Positions 23,262 to 32,060 of a stretch of DNA of 64,000 nt are shown here, piece after piece (position 1 is the first letter of the stretch; every line of letters begins with the position of its first letter). The notes below the pieces were generated by a model. That model made no database searches. It had not been told where the DNA came from and saw nothing but the letters and a program-made list of their open reading frames with translations. Source of the stretch: UBA1952 sp965246785 (GTDB taxonomy: Bacteria; Bacteroidota; Bacteroidia; Chitinophagales; Chitinophagaceae); NCBI GenBank assembly GCA_965246785.1, contig CBDFFM010000032.1, forward strand, positions 186,001-250,000, written 5' to 3'. A program made the position numbers and the translations under genes.

Positions 23262-24245
23262 TCACCGCTTCGTAAACATTCGGCGAACCATCATAGTTCC
23301 ATCCAGGAGCGACAGAATGTAAGTGCCGCAGGGTAATGATTGCATGGGGATAGGTGTGCCGACGGACACAACGCCGTTCATCGCCCGCTGCCCTAATAGA
23401 TTTGTAATGGTGAAATTGTAATAGCCGGGAGGCAGCTCTCCTACAAACAGCGCCTCGCCCGCAGGATTAGGATAGAGGTACGGCGCATTCATGCTTTCCG
23501 GCGGCACACTCATGCTGCGCGGCAGCACTGCCGAGCGTGCGGCCTGCAAACCCTGCTTAGCGGAATCTTGCAGTATGGCGGTTACGCGCGTTGCACCCCA
23601 ACTACCAGCCACAGCAAAGGTGTAGCGAAGCCGCAACGAGTCGCCGACCAAAGCCGGGGCGCTCAGGTTTTGCGGGGCTGCCCCGGTCAGGCTTTTGTGA
23701 AAAAGGTCGTAATGCACCGTCTCGCCATTCTTTGCGTTGAACAGGACGGTGTCTTCCGCCACAACGGCAAACAGGCGCAGGGTGGCGAGGCTGCTTGCTG
23801 CCACTTTCTGCACCGTTATTACCGCTTCTCCTGAATCTGCCGAGCGCCTGTTGAGCATCACCCGCACCGCATAGTCCGATGTTTTGCCGCCCTCGCGCTG
23901 AAAAATGGCCGGGCTGCTGTAATCTTCGTTGGGCACGAGCGGCGTCCCGTTAATGACGAGCCGGGGCGTGCTGCCATAGATGGCGTAAAAATTGGTTCGG
24001 GCGTCGTTCTCTGTCTTATTCAACTGATTGAAGGGGCAGCCGGCATAAGGCGAGCTTGGATAATAGGCAAGGTGCAGCACATCCGGAAAGGCAGCGAGAT
24101 TAGTATAGAATCCCGGATTGCGCCCGGCACATACGCTGCACCAGGTATTAGTGAAATGCTCTACAACAATAGTTCGCGGTACTGGCTGCGCCAATACAGG
24201 CGAACCAAGCAGCAAAAGGGGCAAGAGGCGGTGCAGGAATTTCAT
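23262..24245 (-). CDS. Omp28-like thioredoxin-fold secreted protein with T9SS sorting domain
   Basis: 327 residues. Signal peptide (LLPLLLLGSPVLAQ), then an Omp28-type thioredoxin-like domain: IVVEHFTNTWCSVCAGRNPGFY carries a CxxC pair (CSVC), followed by CPFNQLNKTENDARTNFYAI and STPRLVINGTPL. The last 75 residues (PYLYPNPAGEALFVGELPPGYYNF ... PCGTYILSLLDG) are a type A sorting domain, so the protein is exported through T9SS. The reactive cysteines suggest redox activity at the surface, but the target is unknown. An upstream repeat block separates it from the divergent sigma-factor operon. Confidence 0.88.
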   Translation of the reverse strand: MKFLHRLLPLLLLGSPVLAQPVPRTIVVEHFTNTWCSVCAGRNPGFYTNLAAFPDVLHLAYYPSSPYAGCPFNQLNKTENDARTNFYAIYGSTPRLVINGTPLVPNEDYSSPAIFQREGGKTSDYAVRVMLNRRSADSGEAVITVQKVAASSLATLRLFAVVAEDTVLFNAKNGETVHYDLFHKSLTGAAPQNLSAPALVGDSLRLRYTFAVAGSWGATRVTAILQDSAKQGLQAARSAVLPRSMSVPPESMNAPYLYPNPAGEALFVGELPPGYYNFTITNLLGQRAMNGVVSVGTPIPMQSLPCGTYILSLLDGTMMVRRMFTKR

Positions 24246-24305
24246 AGAAGATTATGTCATTCAAGGTACGGCTGAATGGCCGGATTAGATTTAATGCTCA
24301 TTAAC

Positions 24306-24568
24306 GGGTAGTGTCTCAGTTTGCAAAACTGCTCGCCCAATCTTGTCATCCTGAACTTATTTCAGGATGACAAGTCGCTGTAAACTTCCAAACTGAGACA
24401 CTACCCATTTCCGGTAGGGCCTCTGCTTGAACATGCTTACCCAACCTTTTGTCATTCCCGCAGGGAATCTTTGCTCGCAGCTTACTTATACATTCCTACG
24501 GGAAACGTGCCTTGAACTTGTTTCAGGATGACAAAGTCGCTTTGAACATTTCAAACCAGACACCACCC
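24306..24568. repeat. Two tandem nested palindromic elements
   Basis: This block takes up most of the 387-bp gap 24246-24632. Element 1 (24306-24406) has perfect 18-bp outer arms starting GGGTAGTGTCTC and an inner 14-bp palindrome (CTTGTCATCCTGAA/TTCAGGATGACAAG) at 24342-24374. Element 2 (24413-24568) has degenerate copies of both outer arms and of the TTCAGGATGACAA segment, with an extra GTCATTCC/GGAATCT-type insert. The right halves (24357-24415 and 24518-24576) are a direct repeat of about 59 bp. Confidence 0.8.
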
Positions 24569-24632
24569 ATTTCCTGAAAAATTTTTTCCGCCGCCTGTAA
24601 CTTTTCCGATTCATCGCCGATATACTTCCTGA

Positions 24633-25112
24633 ATGAACGCTACAGCCTACAACGACTGCGTGCGCAAGCTGTCGGATGCGGTGTATCGTTTTGCCTGCAG
24701 ATGCACAGGCGATGCAGAAGCGGCAAAGGATGTTGTGCAAAGTTCTTTTGAAGCCTTGTGGAAAGGACGTGAAGGCGTGCAGGCAGAGAAGGCAAAAGCG
24801 TTTCTTTTTCAGGTAGCCTACAATCAGGCGGTAAGCGGGTGGCGCATAGCGCAGCGGCAATCGCCTGACGAATTGGATGAAAGCTGGCCGGCCGGCGGTG
24901 TTCATCCCGGGCTGAAAGGCGCATTAGAGGCCGCCTTGGCTACGCTGGACGCCCAAAGCCGGGCGCTGGTGCTGCTGAAGGATTATGAAGGCTACAGCTA
25001 CGCGGAGATTGGCAGGCTGACGGACTTGAATGAATCGCAGGTGAAGGTGTATCTCTTCCGGGCCCGAAAGAAGCTGCAAGCCTACATCGGCAAGCCGGAG
25101 AACATTCTATAA
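24633..25112 (+). CDS. ECF-type RNA polymerase sigma factor
   Basis: 159 residues with the two expected domains: region 2 (YRFACRCTGDAEAAKDVVQSSFEALWKGR) contacting the -10 and core polymerase, and region 4 (SRALVLLKDYEGYSYAEIGRLTDLNESQVKVYLFRARKKLQ), a helix-turn-helix contacting the -35. It starts a three-gene operon with a membrane protein that looks like its anti-sigma factor (11-bp gap) and an outer-membrane protein. The trigger and regulon cannot be seen from here. Confidence 0.93.
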   Translation: MNATAYNDCVRKLSDAVYRFACRCTGDAEAAKDVVQSSFEALWKGREGVQAEKAKAFLFQVAYNQAVSGWRIAQRQSPDELDESWPAGGVHPGLKGALEAALATLDAQSRALVLLKDYEGYSYAEIGRLTDLNESQVKVYLFRARKKLQAYIGKPENIL

Positions 25113-25123
25113 AAAGGAAAGCA

Positions 25124-25900
25124 ATGATAACGACTGAGAACTATGAGGAGTGGATGATGCTGGCTGCCGACGGCGAGCTGGATGCGGCAGGTCGTGAGGC
25201 ATTGGATGCTTTCCTTGCCGCCCACCCGGAACTGGAGCCTGAGGCAGCGGCGTGGGAGAGTCTGCACTTACAGCCGGATGCAACAATGGTGTATGCGGAA
25301 AAAGAGGTCTTGCTGCGGAGGGAGCCGAAGCGGCTTGCCTTTGGCTGGAATGCGCTGGCGGCTGCTGCGGCGGTGCTTGCCGCAATCATCCTCATTCCGC
25401 AATTGCTTCCGCACCGGCAGGGCGTTCAGGTTGTGCACCGCTTTCATCATCAGACACCGACAGATACTGAGCCAGCGCACATGCCTTCACACGATACTGT
25501 TTTGCAGCTTGCTCATCTGTCGGAACTGGTGCGAAAGCGGCACGCAAAGCCTGAAGCAGCTACGGTGCCTGTTCTGGCTTCCTGGAATGTTTCTGATATA
25601 GCCCTGCTGCCGGCAAATGGCCTGCAGCCGCTCCCGATTGCGTCTGTTGGGCTGCCTACGGTGGCTATCGTGGTAGCAGAAGCACGCAACTCAGACCAGC
25701 ATTCTGAACGAGAAGATGCCGGGCAGCCGGAAAGAGCCTTCCCGCGTATCCGGCTTGCCGAGGCCAATCAGCCGGCTCTCGGACTGCTGAAGCGCGGCGT
25801 AACGGAGCGCATTGCGCAGGCTGCGGATGCTGCGCGGCGGCTCCGCGAAACATCCTTTGCTGTCCAAATCGGCAACAAAGCTCATTATCTCAACTTTTAA
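25124..25900 (+). CDS. Putative single-pass anti-sigma factor
   Basis: 258 residues. The first 60 (YEEWMMLAADGELDAAGREALDAFLAAHPELE) resemble the cytoplasmic sigma-binding zinc-less domain of Bacteroidota anti-sigma factors; a hydrophobic helix (NALAAAAAVLAAIILIPQLL, about residues 80-100) crosses the inner membrane; the rest is periplasmic, low-complexity, with no recognised domain. Position directly downstream of an ECF sigma gene is the main support for function. Confidence 0.75.
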   Translation: MITTENYEEWMMLAADGELDAAGREALDAFLAAHPELEPEAAAWESLHLQPDATMVYAEKEVLLRREPKRLAFGWNALAAAAAVLAAIILIPQLLPHRQGVQVVHRFHHQTPTDTEPAHMPSHDTVLQLAHLSELVRKRHAKPEAATVPVLASWNVSDIALLPANGLQPLPIASVGLPTVAIVVAEARNSDQHSEREDAGQPERAFPRIRLAEANQPALGLLKRGVTERIAQAADAARRLRETSFAVQIGNKAHYLNF

Positions 25901-25916
25901 ACAGAAAAACCCAATC

Positions 25917-26837
25917 ATGAAATACATCATCATCACTTCAATCATATTGACACTTGCCGGCACGGCGTTGCGTGCGCAGACGGATACAATCAAGATAGAC
26001 CACCCCGACCGGCCTGGCCTCAATCCCGGATTTTCGGATGGCGGCGCGCTGCATAAAGACAAAAAAGGCGGCGGCGCTATCTGGGTAGGCTCCGGAGGCG
26101 TGCATTATGAGCGCAGTAAGCCGGACAGCGAGCGGCACAGGATAGAGGTACAGTTCGGAATGCTGGATTTGGGCTTCAACAGTCTGATTGATAATACGAG
26201 CTATCTGAATGCCGACCAGTTGGGCACCAAAGTGCTTTATCCCATTGACAACGTGCTGCGCGTTAGCCGGGAATATCAGAACAAAGACCTGTTCTCCCTG
26301 CGGCAGGGTAAAAGCATCAACGTCAATATCTATCCAATCATGCTGAAGGCGAATCTTTACATGAGCCCGCGCCAGAAGTGGATGCTCGCCACCGGCCTCG
26401 GCCTGCAGCTATACAACTTCCGCTTTACGAAACCCATCAGCTACCGCACCGACCCCACGCCGTATGTGGCGCTGGACACAATTTCCTTTTCAAAGAATAA
26501 GCTCGCATTCAACTACCTGATGCTGCCGCTGATGCTAAACGGTAAGACCAAACTTGCCTCCGGCGGAGACGGCAACAAGGGATACTGGCTTACCTATGGC
26601 GTAGGCGTGAGCGGCGGATACCTGCTCTCTTCCTGGACAAAGCAAATCTCCGATGACCGCGGTAAGGACAAGAACCATGACGCCTTCAACTTCCGCAAGA
26701 CCAACCTTTGCGTAAACGGCGAAATCGGTTTGGACGGCTATATCCGGCTTTACGCCTCTTATCAGCTTACGAGTCTGGAAGACGGCATTATAGACCAGCA
26801 TCCGCTTTCTATTGGCATCCGGTTTCTGGGATTGTAA
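25917..26837 (+). CDS. Outer-membrane beta-barrel protein of unknown function
   Basis: 306 residues with a signal peptide (MKYIIITSIILTLAGTALRAQ) and alternating strands ending in SIGIRFLGL, an outer-membrane C-terminal signature. Features such as QKWMLATGLGLQLYNFRF and LMLPLMLNGKTKL are typical of the PorT-like/OMP_b-brl barrels of this phylum. The start at 25917 is at the signal sequence; an earlier start would overlap the upstream gene. Being the third gene of the sigma/anti-sigma operon, it may be an output of or a sensor for the pathway. Confidence 0.78.
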   Translation: MKYIIITSIILTLAGTALRAQTDTIKIDHPDRPGLNPGFSDGGALHKDKKGGGAIWVGSGGVHYERSKPDSERHRIEVQFGMLDLGFNSLIDNTSYLNADQLGTKVLYPIDNVLRVSREYQNKDLFSLRQGKSINVNIYPIMLKANLYMSPRQKWMLATGLGLQLYNFRFTKPISYRTDPTPYVALDTISFSKNKLAFNYLMLPLMLNGKTKLASGGDGNKGYWLTYGVGVSGGYLLSSWTKQISDDRGKDKNHDAFNFRKTNLCVNGEIGLDGYIRLYASYQLTSLEDGIIDQHPLSIGIRFLGL

Positions 26838-26840
26838 GCC

Positions 26841-26848
26841 CAACTTTG
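26841..26848 (+). promoter_or_regulatory. -7-like box abutting the OsmC start codon
   Basis: CAACTTTG, one mismatch from TAnnTTTG, is only four bases before the ATG at 26853, so the transcript would start at or next to the start codon. Confidence 0.4.
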
Positions 26849-26852
26849 CCGC

Positions 26853-27332
26853 ATGGCCTACATGCACCACTACAAGCTGAGCGCGGTCTGGACAGGAAAT
26901 ACCGGCAGCGGTACTGAAAGCATCCGCAGCTACGACCGCAGTCACACGGTGTCCATCGCCGGAAAGCCGGAGTTGTACCTTACCACCGACAATCCTGCCG
27001 TTGGCGATAAGACGAAACTCAATCCTGAAGACCTGCTGGTAAGTGCCATGGCTTCCTGCCACATGCTCTCTTATCTCTATGTCTGCGCGCTGGAAGGCGT
27101 GGTAATAACGGACTATCGGGATGATGTAACCGGAACTATGATGGAAAAGGATACCGGCGGCGGGCAGTTTGAAGCGGTAACGCTTAACCCTGTTGTAACG
27201 GTAGCCGATGCTGCGATGCGGCAGCAGGCAATTGAGTTGCATCACAAGGCGCATGAGGTCTGCTACATCGCCAATTCTGTCAACTTTGAGGTGCGCTGTA
27301 ACCCCGTTTGCAAAGTGGCCGGCGAAGAATAA
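26853..27332 (+). CDS. OsmC-family peroxiredoxin-like protein
   Basis: 159 residues of the OsmC/Ohr fold, a thiol-dependent peroxidase family that detoxifies organic hydroperoxides. Motif LLVSAMASCHMLSYLYVC holds the first active Cys; the second conserved Cys is in NPVCKV near the C-terminus, as in the YhfA/OsmC-type subgroup. Next gene begins 3 bp after the stop, so the pair is probably co-transcribed. The promoter box abuts the start codon. Confidence 0.9.
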   Translation: MAYMHHYKLSAVWTGNTGSGTESIRSYDRSHTVSIAGKPELYLTTDNPAVGDKTKLNPEDLLVSAMASCHMLSYLYVCALEGVVITDYRDDVTGTMMEKDTGGGQFEAVTLNPVVTVADAAMRQQAIELHHKAHEVCYIANSVNFEVRCNPVCKVAGEE

Positions 27333-27335
27333 GCT

Positions 27336-27896
27336 ATGAGTCAGCCAACCATAATCCTGGAAACCCCACGCCTCATCGTCCGTGAGCTTTTGCCCGAAGA
27401 CGAGGCCGGCATGTTTGCCATGGATTCCGACCCGGAAGTGCATCGCTACCTCGGCAACCGGCCTTGCCATGATACTTCCGAAAGCCAGGATACCATCTCG
27501 CTCGTCCGTGAGCAATATGCCGAGCTTGGCATTGGCCGCTGGGCGATGTTGCTGAAGGAAGACGGCGACTTTGTAGGATGGACGGGCTTTAAACGCATCA
27601 CCGAGCCGGTGAATGGCCATGTCAATCATCTTGACTTTGGCTACCGCCTTGCCCGCCGGCACTGGGGTAAAGGCCTCGCCACCGAAAGCGCCCGCGCCGC
27701 GCTGGATTATGGTATTGACGCGCTCGGCTTCCGGGATATCTACGCTATGACCGATGTAGCGAACGGCGCTTCCCGGCACATCCTCGAGGGGCTCGGCTTT
27801 CGTTTCGTGGAAATCTTTCCTTATGACGGGACTCCGTTTTGGCGCGCGGGCCTGCCCGTGACATGGTACCGGTTTTTTGACGCGCGCCTGAGCTGA
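27336..27896 (+). CDS. GNAT-family N-acetyltransferase (RimJ/RimL-like)
   Basis: 186 residues. Opens with the family signature LETPRLIVRELLPEDEAGMF; acetyl-CoA-binding motif A is DFGYRLARRHWGKGLATESARAAL; motif B is GFRDIYAMTDVANGASRHILEGLGF. Such enzymes acetylate N-termini of ribosomal proteins or small amines; the substrate here is unknown. Forms a tight pair with the OsmC gene upstream, 3 bp away. Confidence 0.92.
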   Translation: MSQPTIILETPRLIVRELLPEDEAGMFAMDSDPEVHRYLGNRPCHDTSESQDTISLVREQYAELGIGRWAMLLKEDGDFVGWTGFKRITEPVNGHVNHLDFGYRLARRHWGKGLATESARAALDYGIDALGFRDIYAMTDVANGASRHILEGLGFRFVEIFPYDGTPFWRAGLPVTWYRFFDARLS

Positions 27897-27930
27897 TGGA
27901 GAACTTAGCAGTTCTCATGAGCCGGAAGGT

Positions 27931-27938
27931 TATTTTTG
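27931..27938 (+). promoter_or_regulatory. -7 promoter element of valS
   Basis: TATTTTTG, perfect TAnnTTTG, 7 nt before the ATG at 27946, implying a nearly leaderless mRNA. Confidence 0.55.
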
Positions 27939-27945
27939 CCGCCTG

Positions 27946-30570
27946 ATGGAAATTGCGAAAAACTTTGACCACGCCGCTGCCGAGCAGCGCTGGTACAGCC
28001 ACTGGATGGAGCGCGGCTACTTCAGTTCCACGCCCGACTCCCGTCCGCCCTATACGATTGTAATGCCCCCGCCCAACGTGACGGGAGTGCTACATATGGG
28101 CCATGCGCTCAACAATACGGTGCAGGATGTGCTCATCCGCCGCGCAAAGGCACAGGGCTACAATACCTGCTGGGTGCCCGGCACTGACCATGCTTCCATT
28201 GCAACTGAAGCGAAGGTGGTAGGCATGCTTCGTGAGCGCGGGATAGATAAGAATGCCCTGAGCCGTGATGAGTTTCTTGCTTACGCATGGGAATGGAAAG
28301 AGAAATACGGCGGGATAATTCTGGAGCAGCTCAAGCGCCTCGGCTGCGCGCTGGACTGGAACCGCACGGCTTTTACAATGGATGAGGATTACTATAAGGC
28401 CGTCATCCGCGTATTCGTTGACCTTTATAAGAAGGGCAACATCTACCGCGGGGTAAAGATGATAAACTGGGACCCGAAGGCGAAGACTGCGCTAAGCGAT
28501 GAAGAGGTCATCCACAAGACGACGCAGAGCAAGCTGACCTACGTGCAGTACTTTCTGTGCGACAAAGACGGGAATCCGACAGAAGGGAGCATCACCATTG
28601 CGACCGTACGACCAGAAACGATCCTCGGCGACACGGCGGTGTGCGTGCACCCGGATGATGAACGTTATAAAAGCCTCAAAGGTGCATATTGCCTCGTACC
28701 GCTCGTAAACCGCGCCGTGCCCATCATTTTTGATGATTACATAGACCCCGAGTTCGGCACGGGCGCGCTGAAGGTGACGCCTGCGCACGACATTAATGAC
28801 TACAACCTCGGGCTGAAGCATAAGCTGCCGGTAATAGACACGCTGAATGAGGACGGCACCATGAGCGCCGCCGCGGGCATGTATGTGGGCGAAGACCGCT
28901 TTGCGGTACGTAAGCAGATTGTGGAAGACCTGAAGGCGAGCGGCAACTTCGTAAAACAGGAAGATTACAGCAATCAGGTAGGCTTCTCCGAGCGCACGGA
29001 TGCGGTGATAGAGCCGCGCCTGTCCATGCAGTGGTGGTGCCGGATGCCGGAGCTGGCCGCGCCCGCGCTGGAAGATGTGCTGACGGATAAGGTGCAATTT
29101 CACCCGGAGAAGTTTAAGAACCTGTACCGGCACTGGATGGAAAACATCAAGGATTGGTGCATCAGCCGGCAGCTGTGGTGGGGGCAGCGGATACCTGCTT
29201 GGTATGACGAGAACGGGGAGATGTATGTTGCCGCCGATGAAGAAGAAGCAAAAAAATTGGCACCGGTGGGCGCAAGTTTGCGTCAAGACGAGGATTGCCT
29301 AGACACCTGGTTCTCCTCATGGCTGTGGCCTTTGCAGGTTTTCGGTTGGAATGAAGCGCCGGATAATGCGGAGCTGGCTTACTACTATCCCACGCAAACG
29401 CTCGTTACGGCGCCGGAAATTATCTTCTTCTGGGTAGCGCGTATGATTATGGCGGGCGAGGAGTACATGAAGGCCATTCCGTTTGAAAAGGTCTATTTCA
29501 CCGGCATTGTCCGCGATAAGCAGGGCCGCAAGATGAGCAAGAGCCTCGGCAACTCACCCGACCTGCTCGCCCTGATAGACGAGTGGGGCACAGATGCCAT
29601 TCGCTTCTCCGTGATGATTGCATCGCCGGCAGGCAATGACCTGCTGTATGACGAAGGCATGCTGCTGCAAGGCCGCAACTTCGGGAACAAGCTCTGGAAT
29701 GCGATGAAGCTGGTGAAGGGCTGGGAAGGCCGGACGACCCCCCGGCCCCCTGAAGGGGGTGACGGCAGCGCTTTCGCCATTGAGTGGATGCGGGCGCGCA
29801 TTGTGCAGGTGAGCGGTGAGCTGCAAGGCCTTTTTGATACCTTCCGGCTGAGCGAGGCCCTGAAGACGATTTATTCACTCATCTGGGATGACTTCTGCTC
29901 ATGGTATCTGGAATGGGTGAAGCCGGCGCAGGATGCTGCCATTTCCAAAGAAGTTTATGAAGCGACGCTGGACATCTTTGAAAGCGTATTGCAACTCTTG
30001 CATCCGTTCCTGCCATTTGTAACGGAAGAAATCTATCATCAGCTTCGCGAGCGTGCGGAAGGCGATGACTTGATTGTGCGGCAGATGCCGGAAGCGGCAA
30101 CTGCGCGAGCTGCTATACTGAAAAGCGGAACAGCCTTGCAGGAAACCATCACCGCCATCCGCGATGCGCGTGTAAAGGCCGGCCTAAAGCCGAAAGACCC
30201 GATTCAGATTGCGGTGCTTACTTCGGAAAATTCATTGTACGAAACGACAAAGCCCATCCTACTTCGCCAGACAAACGCTACTGATTTGACTTTTACAAGC
30301 GAGGCGGTTGAAGGTGCCATCTCGCTCGTGGTGCAAACCGATAAACTTTTCCTCATTGCAGAGCAGGTGGTAGATAAAAGCATTCAACGCGAAGGACTCC
30401 AAAAAGAGTTGACATATCTGCAAGGCTTCCTGCAAAGCGTGGAGAAGAAGCTGAGCAATGAAAAGTTTGTAGCGAACGCAAAACCGGAAGTGGTGGCGAT
30501 GGAGCAGAAAAAGCAAAACGATGCTAAATCACGAATCCAGGTAATAACCGAAAGTCTGGCTTTGCTATAA
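27946..30570 (+). CDS. valS: Valyl-tRNA synthetase
   Basis: 874-residue class I synthetase. HIGH motif PPPNVTGVLHMGHALNN near residue 45, editing (CP1) domain with TVRPETILGDTAV, WCISRQLWWGQRIPAWY, catalytic KMSKS loop (GRKMSKSLGNSPD) near residue 528, anticodon-binding domain, and the C-terminal coiled coil (LQKELTYLQGFLQSVEKKLSNEKF) typical of ValS. Odd feature: codons of about 595-607 (GRTTPRPPEGGDG) consist of a GC-rich palindrome (CCCCC-TGAA-GGGGG) that resembles a dispersed Bacteroidota intergenic repeat inserted in frame, between the conserved LVKGWE and IEWMRAR segments. Confidence 0.95.
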   Translation: MEIAKNFDHAAAEQRWYSHWMERGYFSSTPDSRPPYTIVMPPPNVTGVLHMGHALNNTVQDVLIRRAKAQGYNTCWVPGTDHASIATEAKVVGMLRERGIDKNALSRDEFLAYAWEWKEKYGGIILEQLKRLGCALDWNRTAFTMDEDYYKAVIRVFVDLYKKGNIYRGVKMINWDPKAKTALSDEEVIHKTTQSKLTYVQYFLCDKDGNPTEGSITIATVRPETILGDTAVCVHPDDERYKSLKGAYCLVPLVNRAVPIIFDDYIDPEFGTGALKVTPAHDINDYNLGLKHKLPVIDTLNEDGTMSAAAGMYVGEDRFAVRKQIVEDLKASGNFVKQEDYSNQVGFSERTDAVIEPRLSMQWWCRMPELAAPALEDVLTDKVQFHPEKFKNLYRHWMENIKDWCISRQLWWGQRIPAWYDENGEMYVAADEEEAKKLAPVGASLRQDEDCLDTWFSSWLWPLQVFGWNEAPDNAELAYYYPTQTLVTAPEIIFFWVARMIMAGEEYMKAIPFEKVYFTGIVRDKQGRKMSKSLGNSPDLLALIDEWGTDAIRFSVMIASPAGNDLLYDEGMLLQGRNFGNKLWNAMKLVKGWEGRTTPRPPEGGDGSAFAIEWMRARIVQVSGELQGLFDTFRLSEALKTIYSLIWDDFCSWYLEWVKPAQDAAISKEVYEATLDIFESVLQLLHPFLPFVTEEIYHQLRERAEGDDLIVRQMPEAATARAAILKSGTALQETITAIRDARVKAGLKPKDPIQIAVLTSENSLYETTKPILLRQTNATDLTFTSEAVEGAISLVVQTDKLFLIAEQVVDKSIQREGLQKELTYLQGFLQSVEKKLSNEKFVANAKPEVVAMEQKKQNDAKSRIQVITESLALL
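29738..29760. repeat. Palindromic repeat embedded in the valS coding sequence
   Basis: ACCCCCCGGCCCCC followed by TGAA and GGGGGT. The core of Bacteroidota dispersed repeats of the CCCCCT...AGGGGG type; here it keeps the valS frame open. Confidence 0.55.
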
Positions 30571-30580
30571 CTTTAAAGCC

Positions 30581-31066
30581 ATGATGAACCGCCGACTGCT
30601 CTTCTTTGCAGCCATTGCGCTCCTGTTTACTACAGCCTACGCGCAGCGAAAACCTGCGAAGGATAAGGCATCCACAAAGCCGGTGGCCGCGCCTTCAAAG
30701 CCTGTGATGGAAGTAGCCATTGGCCGTAGCAGCAATTGGAGCGGCGGCGTTATTCCTAAAAGCGAGTTTGACGCCATTGCCCCGCAGGGTCTGCGCATCA
30801 AAAACGGGCAGGGCGCATTTATTGAAGGTTTCTCCTTTACCTACGGCGAGCGGAATATGTACGAGGACAGCGCGGGCAACGCAAAGCCGGTTACCGATTA
30901 CCTGACCGAATACTGCATGGGCGATACCCTCAGCCCCATTATAAGCCATACAATAGCCAGCCGCACCAAGCCGGGCGATACGGCTTACTACGACGACATC
31001 CACATCCGCCTTGCGGACGGAAAGCCGGCGCTCGGCAAGTCTATGAAGTTTGTGATTACGCGTTAG
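30581..31066 (+). CDS. Secreted protein resembling the GldM C-terminal domain
   Basis: 161 residues with a signal peptide (LLFFAAIALLFTTAYAQ) and a Lys/Pro/Ala-rich linker. The core (GGVIPKSEFDAIAPQGL ... IEGFSFTYGERN ... GDTAYYDDIHIRLADGKPALGKSMKFVI) has the order and feel of the GldM-C-like beta domain of the T9SS/gliding motor protein GldM, but is far shorter, lacking its transmembrane part. Two adjacent Met codons (30581, 30584) could start it. It follows valS by 10 bp and converges on the arginase gene with a 4-bp overlap. Function unknown. Confidence 0.65.
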   Translation: MMNRRLLFFAAIALLFTTAYAQRKPAKDKASTKPVAAPSKPVMEVAIGRSSNWSGGVIPKSEFDAIAPQGLRIKNGQGAFIEGFSFTYGERNMYEDSAGNAKPVTDYLTEYCMGDTLSPIISHTIASRTKPGDTAYYDDIHIRLADGKPALGKSMKFVITR

Positions 31067-32028
31067 CGTACGACGCCGCCCACATTCTGCATCAGCAGGT
31101 TCACCGTTCGCTGCAGGATGTTGAAGGCTATTTCCGCCATCAGGTTTTCCTTGTCCAGCGTTGGGTTTACTTCCGTTACCTCAAAGCAGCAGATTTTGTG
31201 ATACTGCGCCAGCGCGGCAAGCAGGTCTTCCGCTTCGCGCTCGCGCAAGCCATTGCTTACAGGCGTGCCCGTGCCGCGACTAATGCCGGCATCAAGACTG
31301 TCCACGTCAAATGAAACGTAGATGTCGTCGCAGGCGGCGAGGTGGAGCATCGTCTGGCGCACCACTTGCTCTACGCCTTTTCGGCGCACCTCGGCTACAG
31401 GGATGATTTTAATGTTGCGGCTTTTCAGCAGAAATTCCTCTTCTTTCTCATAATCGCGCAGCGCAATGAACACGACATCTTCCGGCAAGACCTTCGGCTG
31501 GATTTTGCCGAGGTTTTTGAGCTTGTTCCAGTATTCCAACGTCGTTGCGTCCGGCTTGTGTATCTGGCTTTCTACATTGTCTAAAGCCAGCGCCGTAGCC
31601 AACGGCATGCCGTGCATATTGCCGCTCGGCGAGGTAAAAGGCGTGTGCATATCGGCATGGGCGTCTATCCAGATGACTCCGAGCTTGCTTTTCGGCTTCG
31701 CCATCCTGATACCGGCAATCGTTCCGCCCGCCGTGCTGTGGTCGCCGGCAAGGACTACCGGGAAGAGACCGCTCTTGAGCGTAGCCGAGACTGCCTCTGC
31801 TACGCGCTCATACATTATGTGCACGCCTTTGATGCGCTTTGCATAAGGCGATGCCACCGGCTCGTACAACAGATTATTTTCCGTCTCCACAACCTCCGAA
31901 GGGAAGTTGACGAAGAATGAACTCATGAAATCCAGCGCGGCAATCTTGAGCGCGTCCACGCCGAGGGATGCCCCGCGCGTGCCGGCGCCGATTTCGCTTT
32001 TTACTTCTATTATTTTGATGTTCCGCAT
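31063..32028 (-). CDS. Arginase-family ureohydrolase
   Basis: 321 residues. Manganese-dependent ureohydrolase: metal-ligand motifs are AGDHSTAGGT, WIDAHADMHT and SFDVDSLDAGISRGTGTPVSNG. The order and the NMHGMPLA segment favour arginase (arginine to ornithine and urea) over agmatinase, though formimidoylglutamase cannot be excluded. The start at 32028 (MRNIKIIEV) matches the family; the longer frame runs into the divergent MFS gene. Mn dependence is worth noting beside a predicted Mn-import regulon in this genome. Confidence 0.88.
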   Translation of the reverse strand: MRNIKIIEVKSEIGAGTRGASLGVDALKIAALDFMSSFFVNFPSEVVETENNLLYEPVASPYAKRIKGVHIMYERVAEAVSATLKSGLFPVVLAGDHSTAGGTIAGIRMAKPKSKLGVIWIDAHADMHTPFTSPSGNMHGMPLATALALDNVESQIHKPDATTLEYWNKLKNLGKIQPKVLPEDVVFIALRDYEKEEEFLLKSRNIKIIPVAEVRRKGVEQVVRQTMLHLAACDDIYVSFDVDSLDAGISRGTGTPVSNGLREREAEDLLAALAQYHKICCFEVTEVNPTLDKENLMAEIAFNILQRTVNLLMQNVGGVVR

Positions 32029-32060
32029 AAGCGTTGTGCGAATTTCGGGAACGGCGGGCG

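Noticed and set aside
26535..27779. 414-codon minus-strand frame across the OMP, OsmC and GNAT genes
   Set aside because: It spans three real plus-strand genes with clear family motifs and has no recognisable motif itself.
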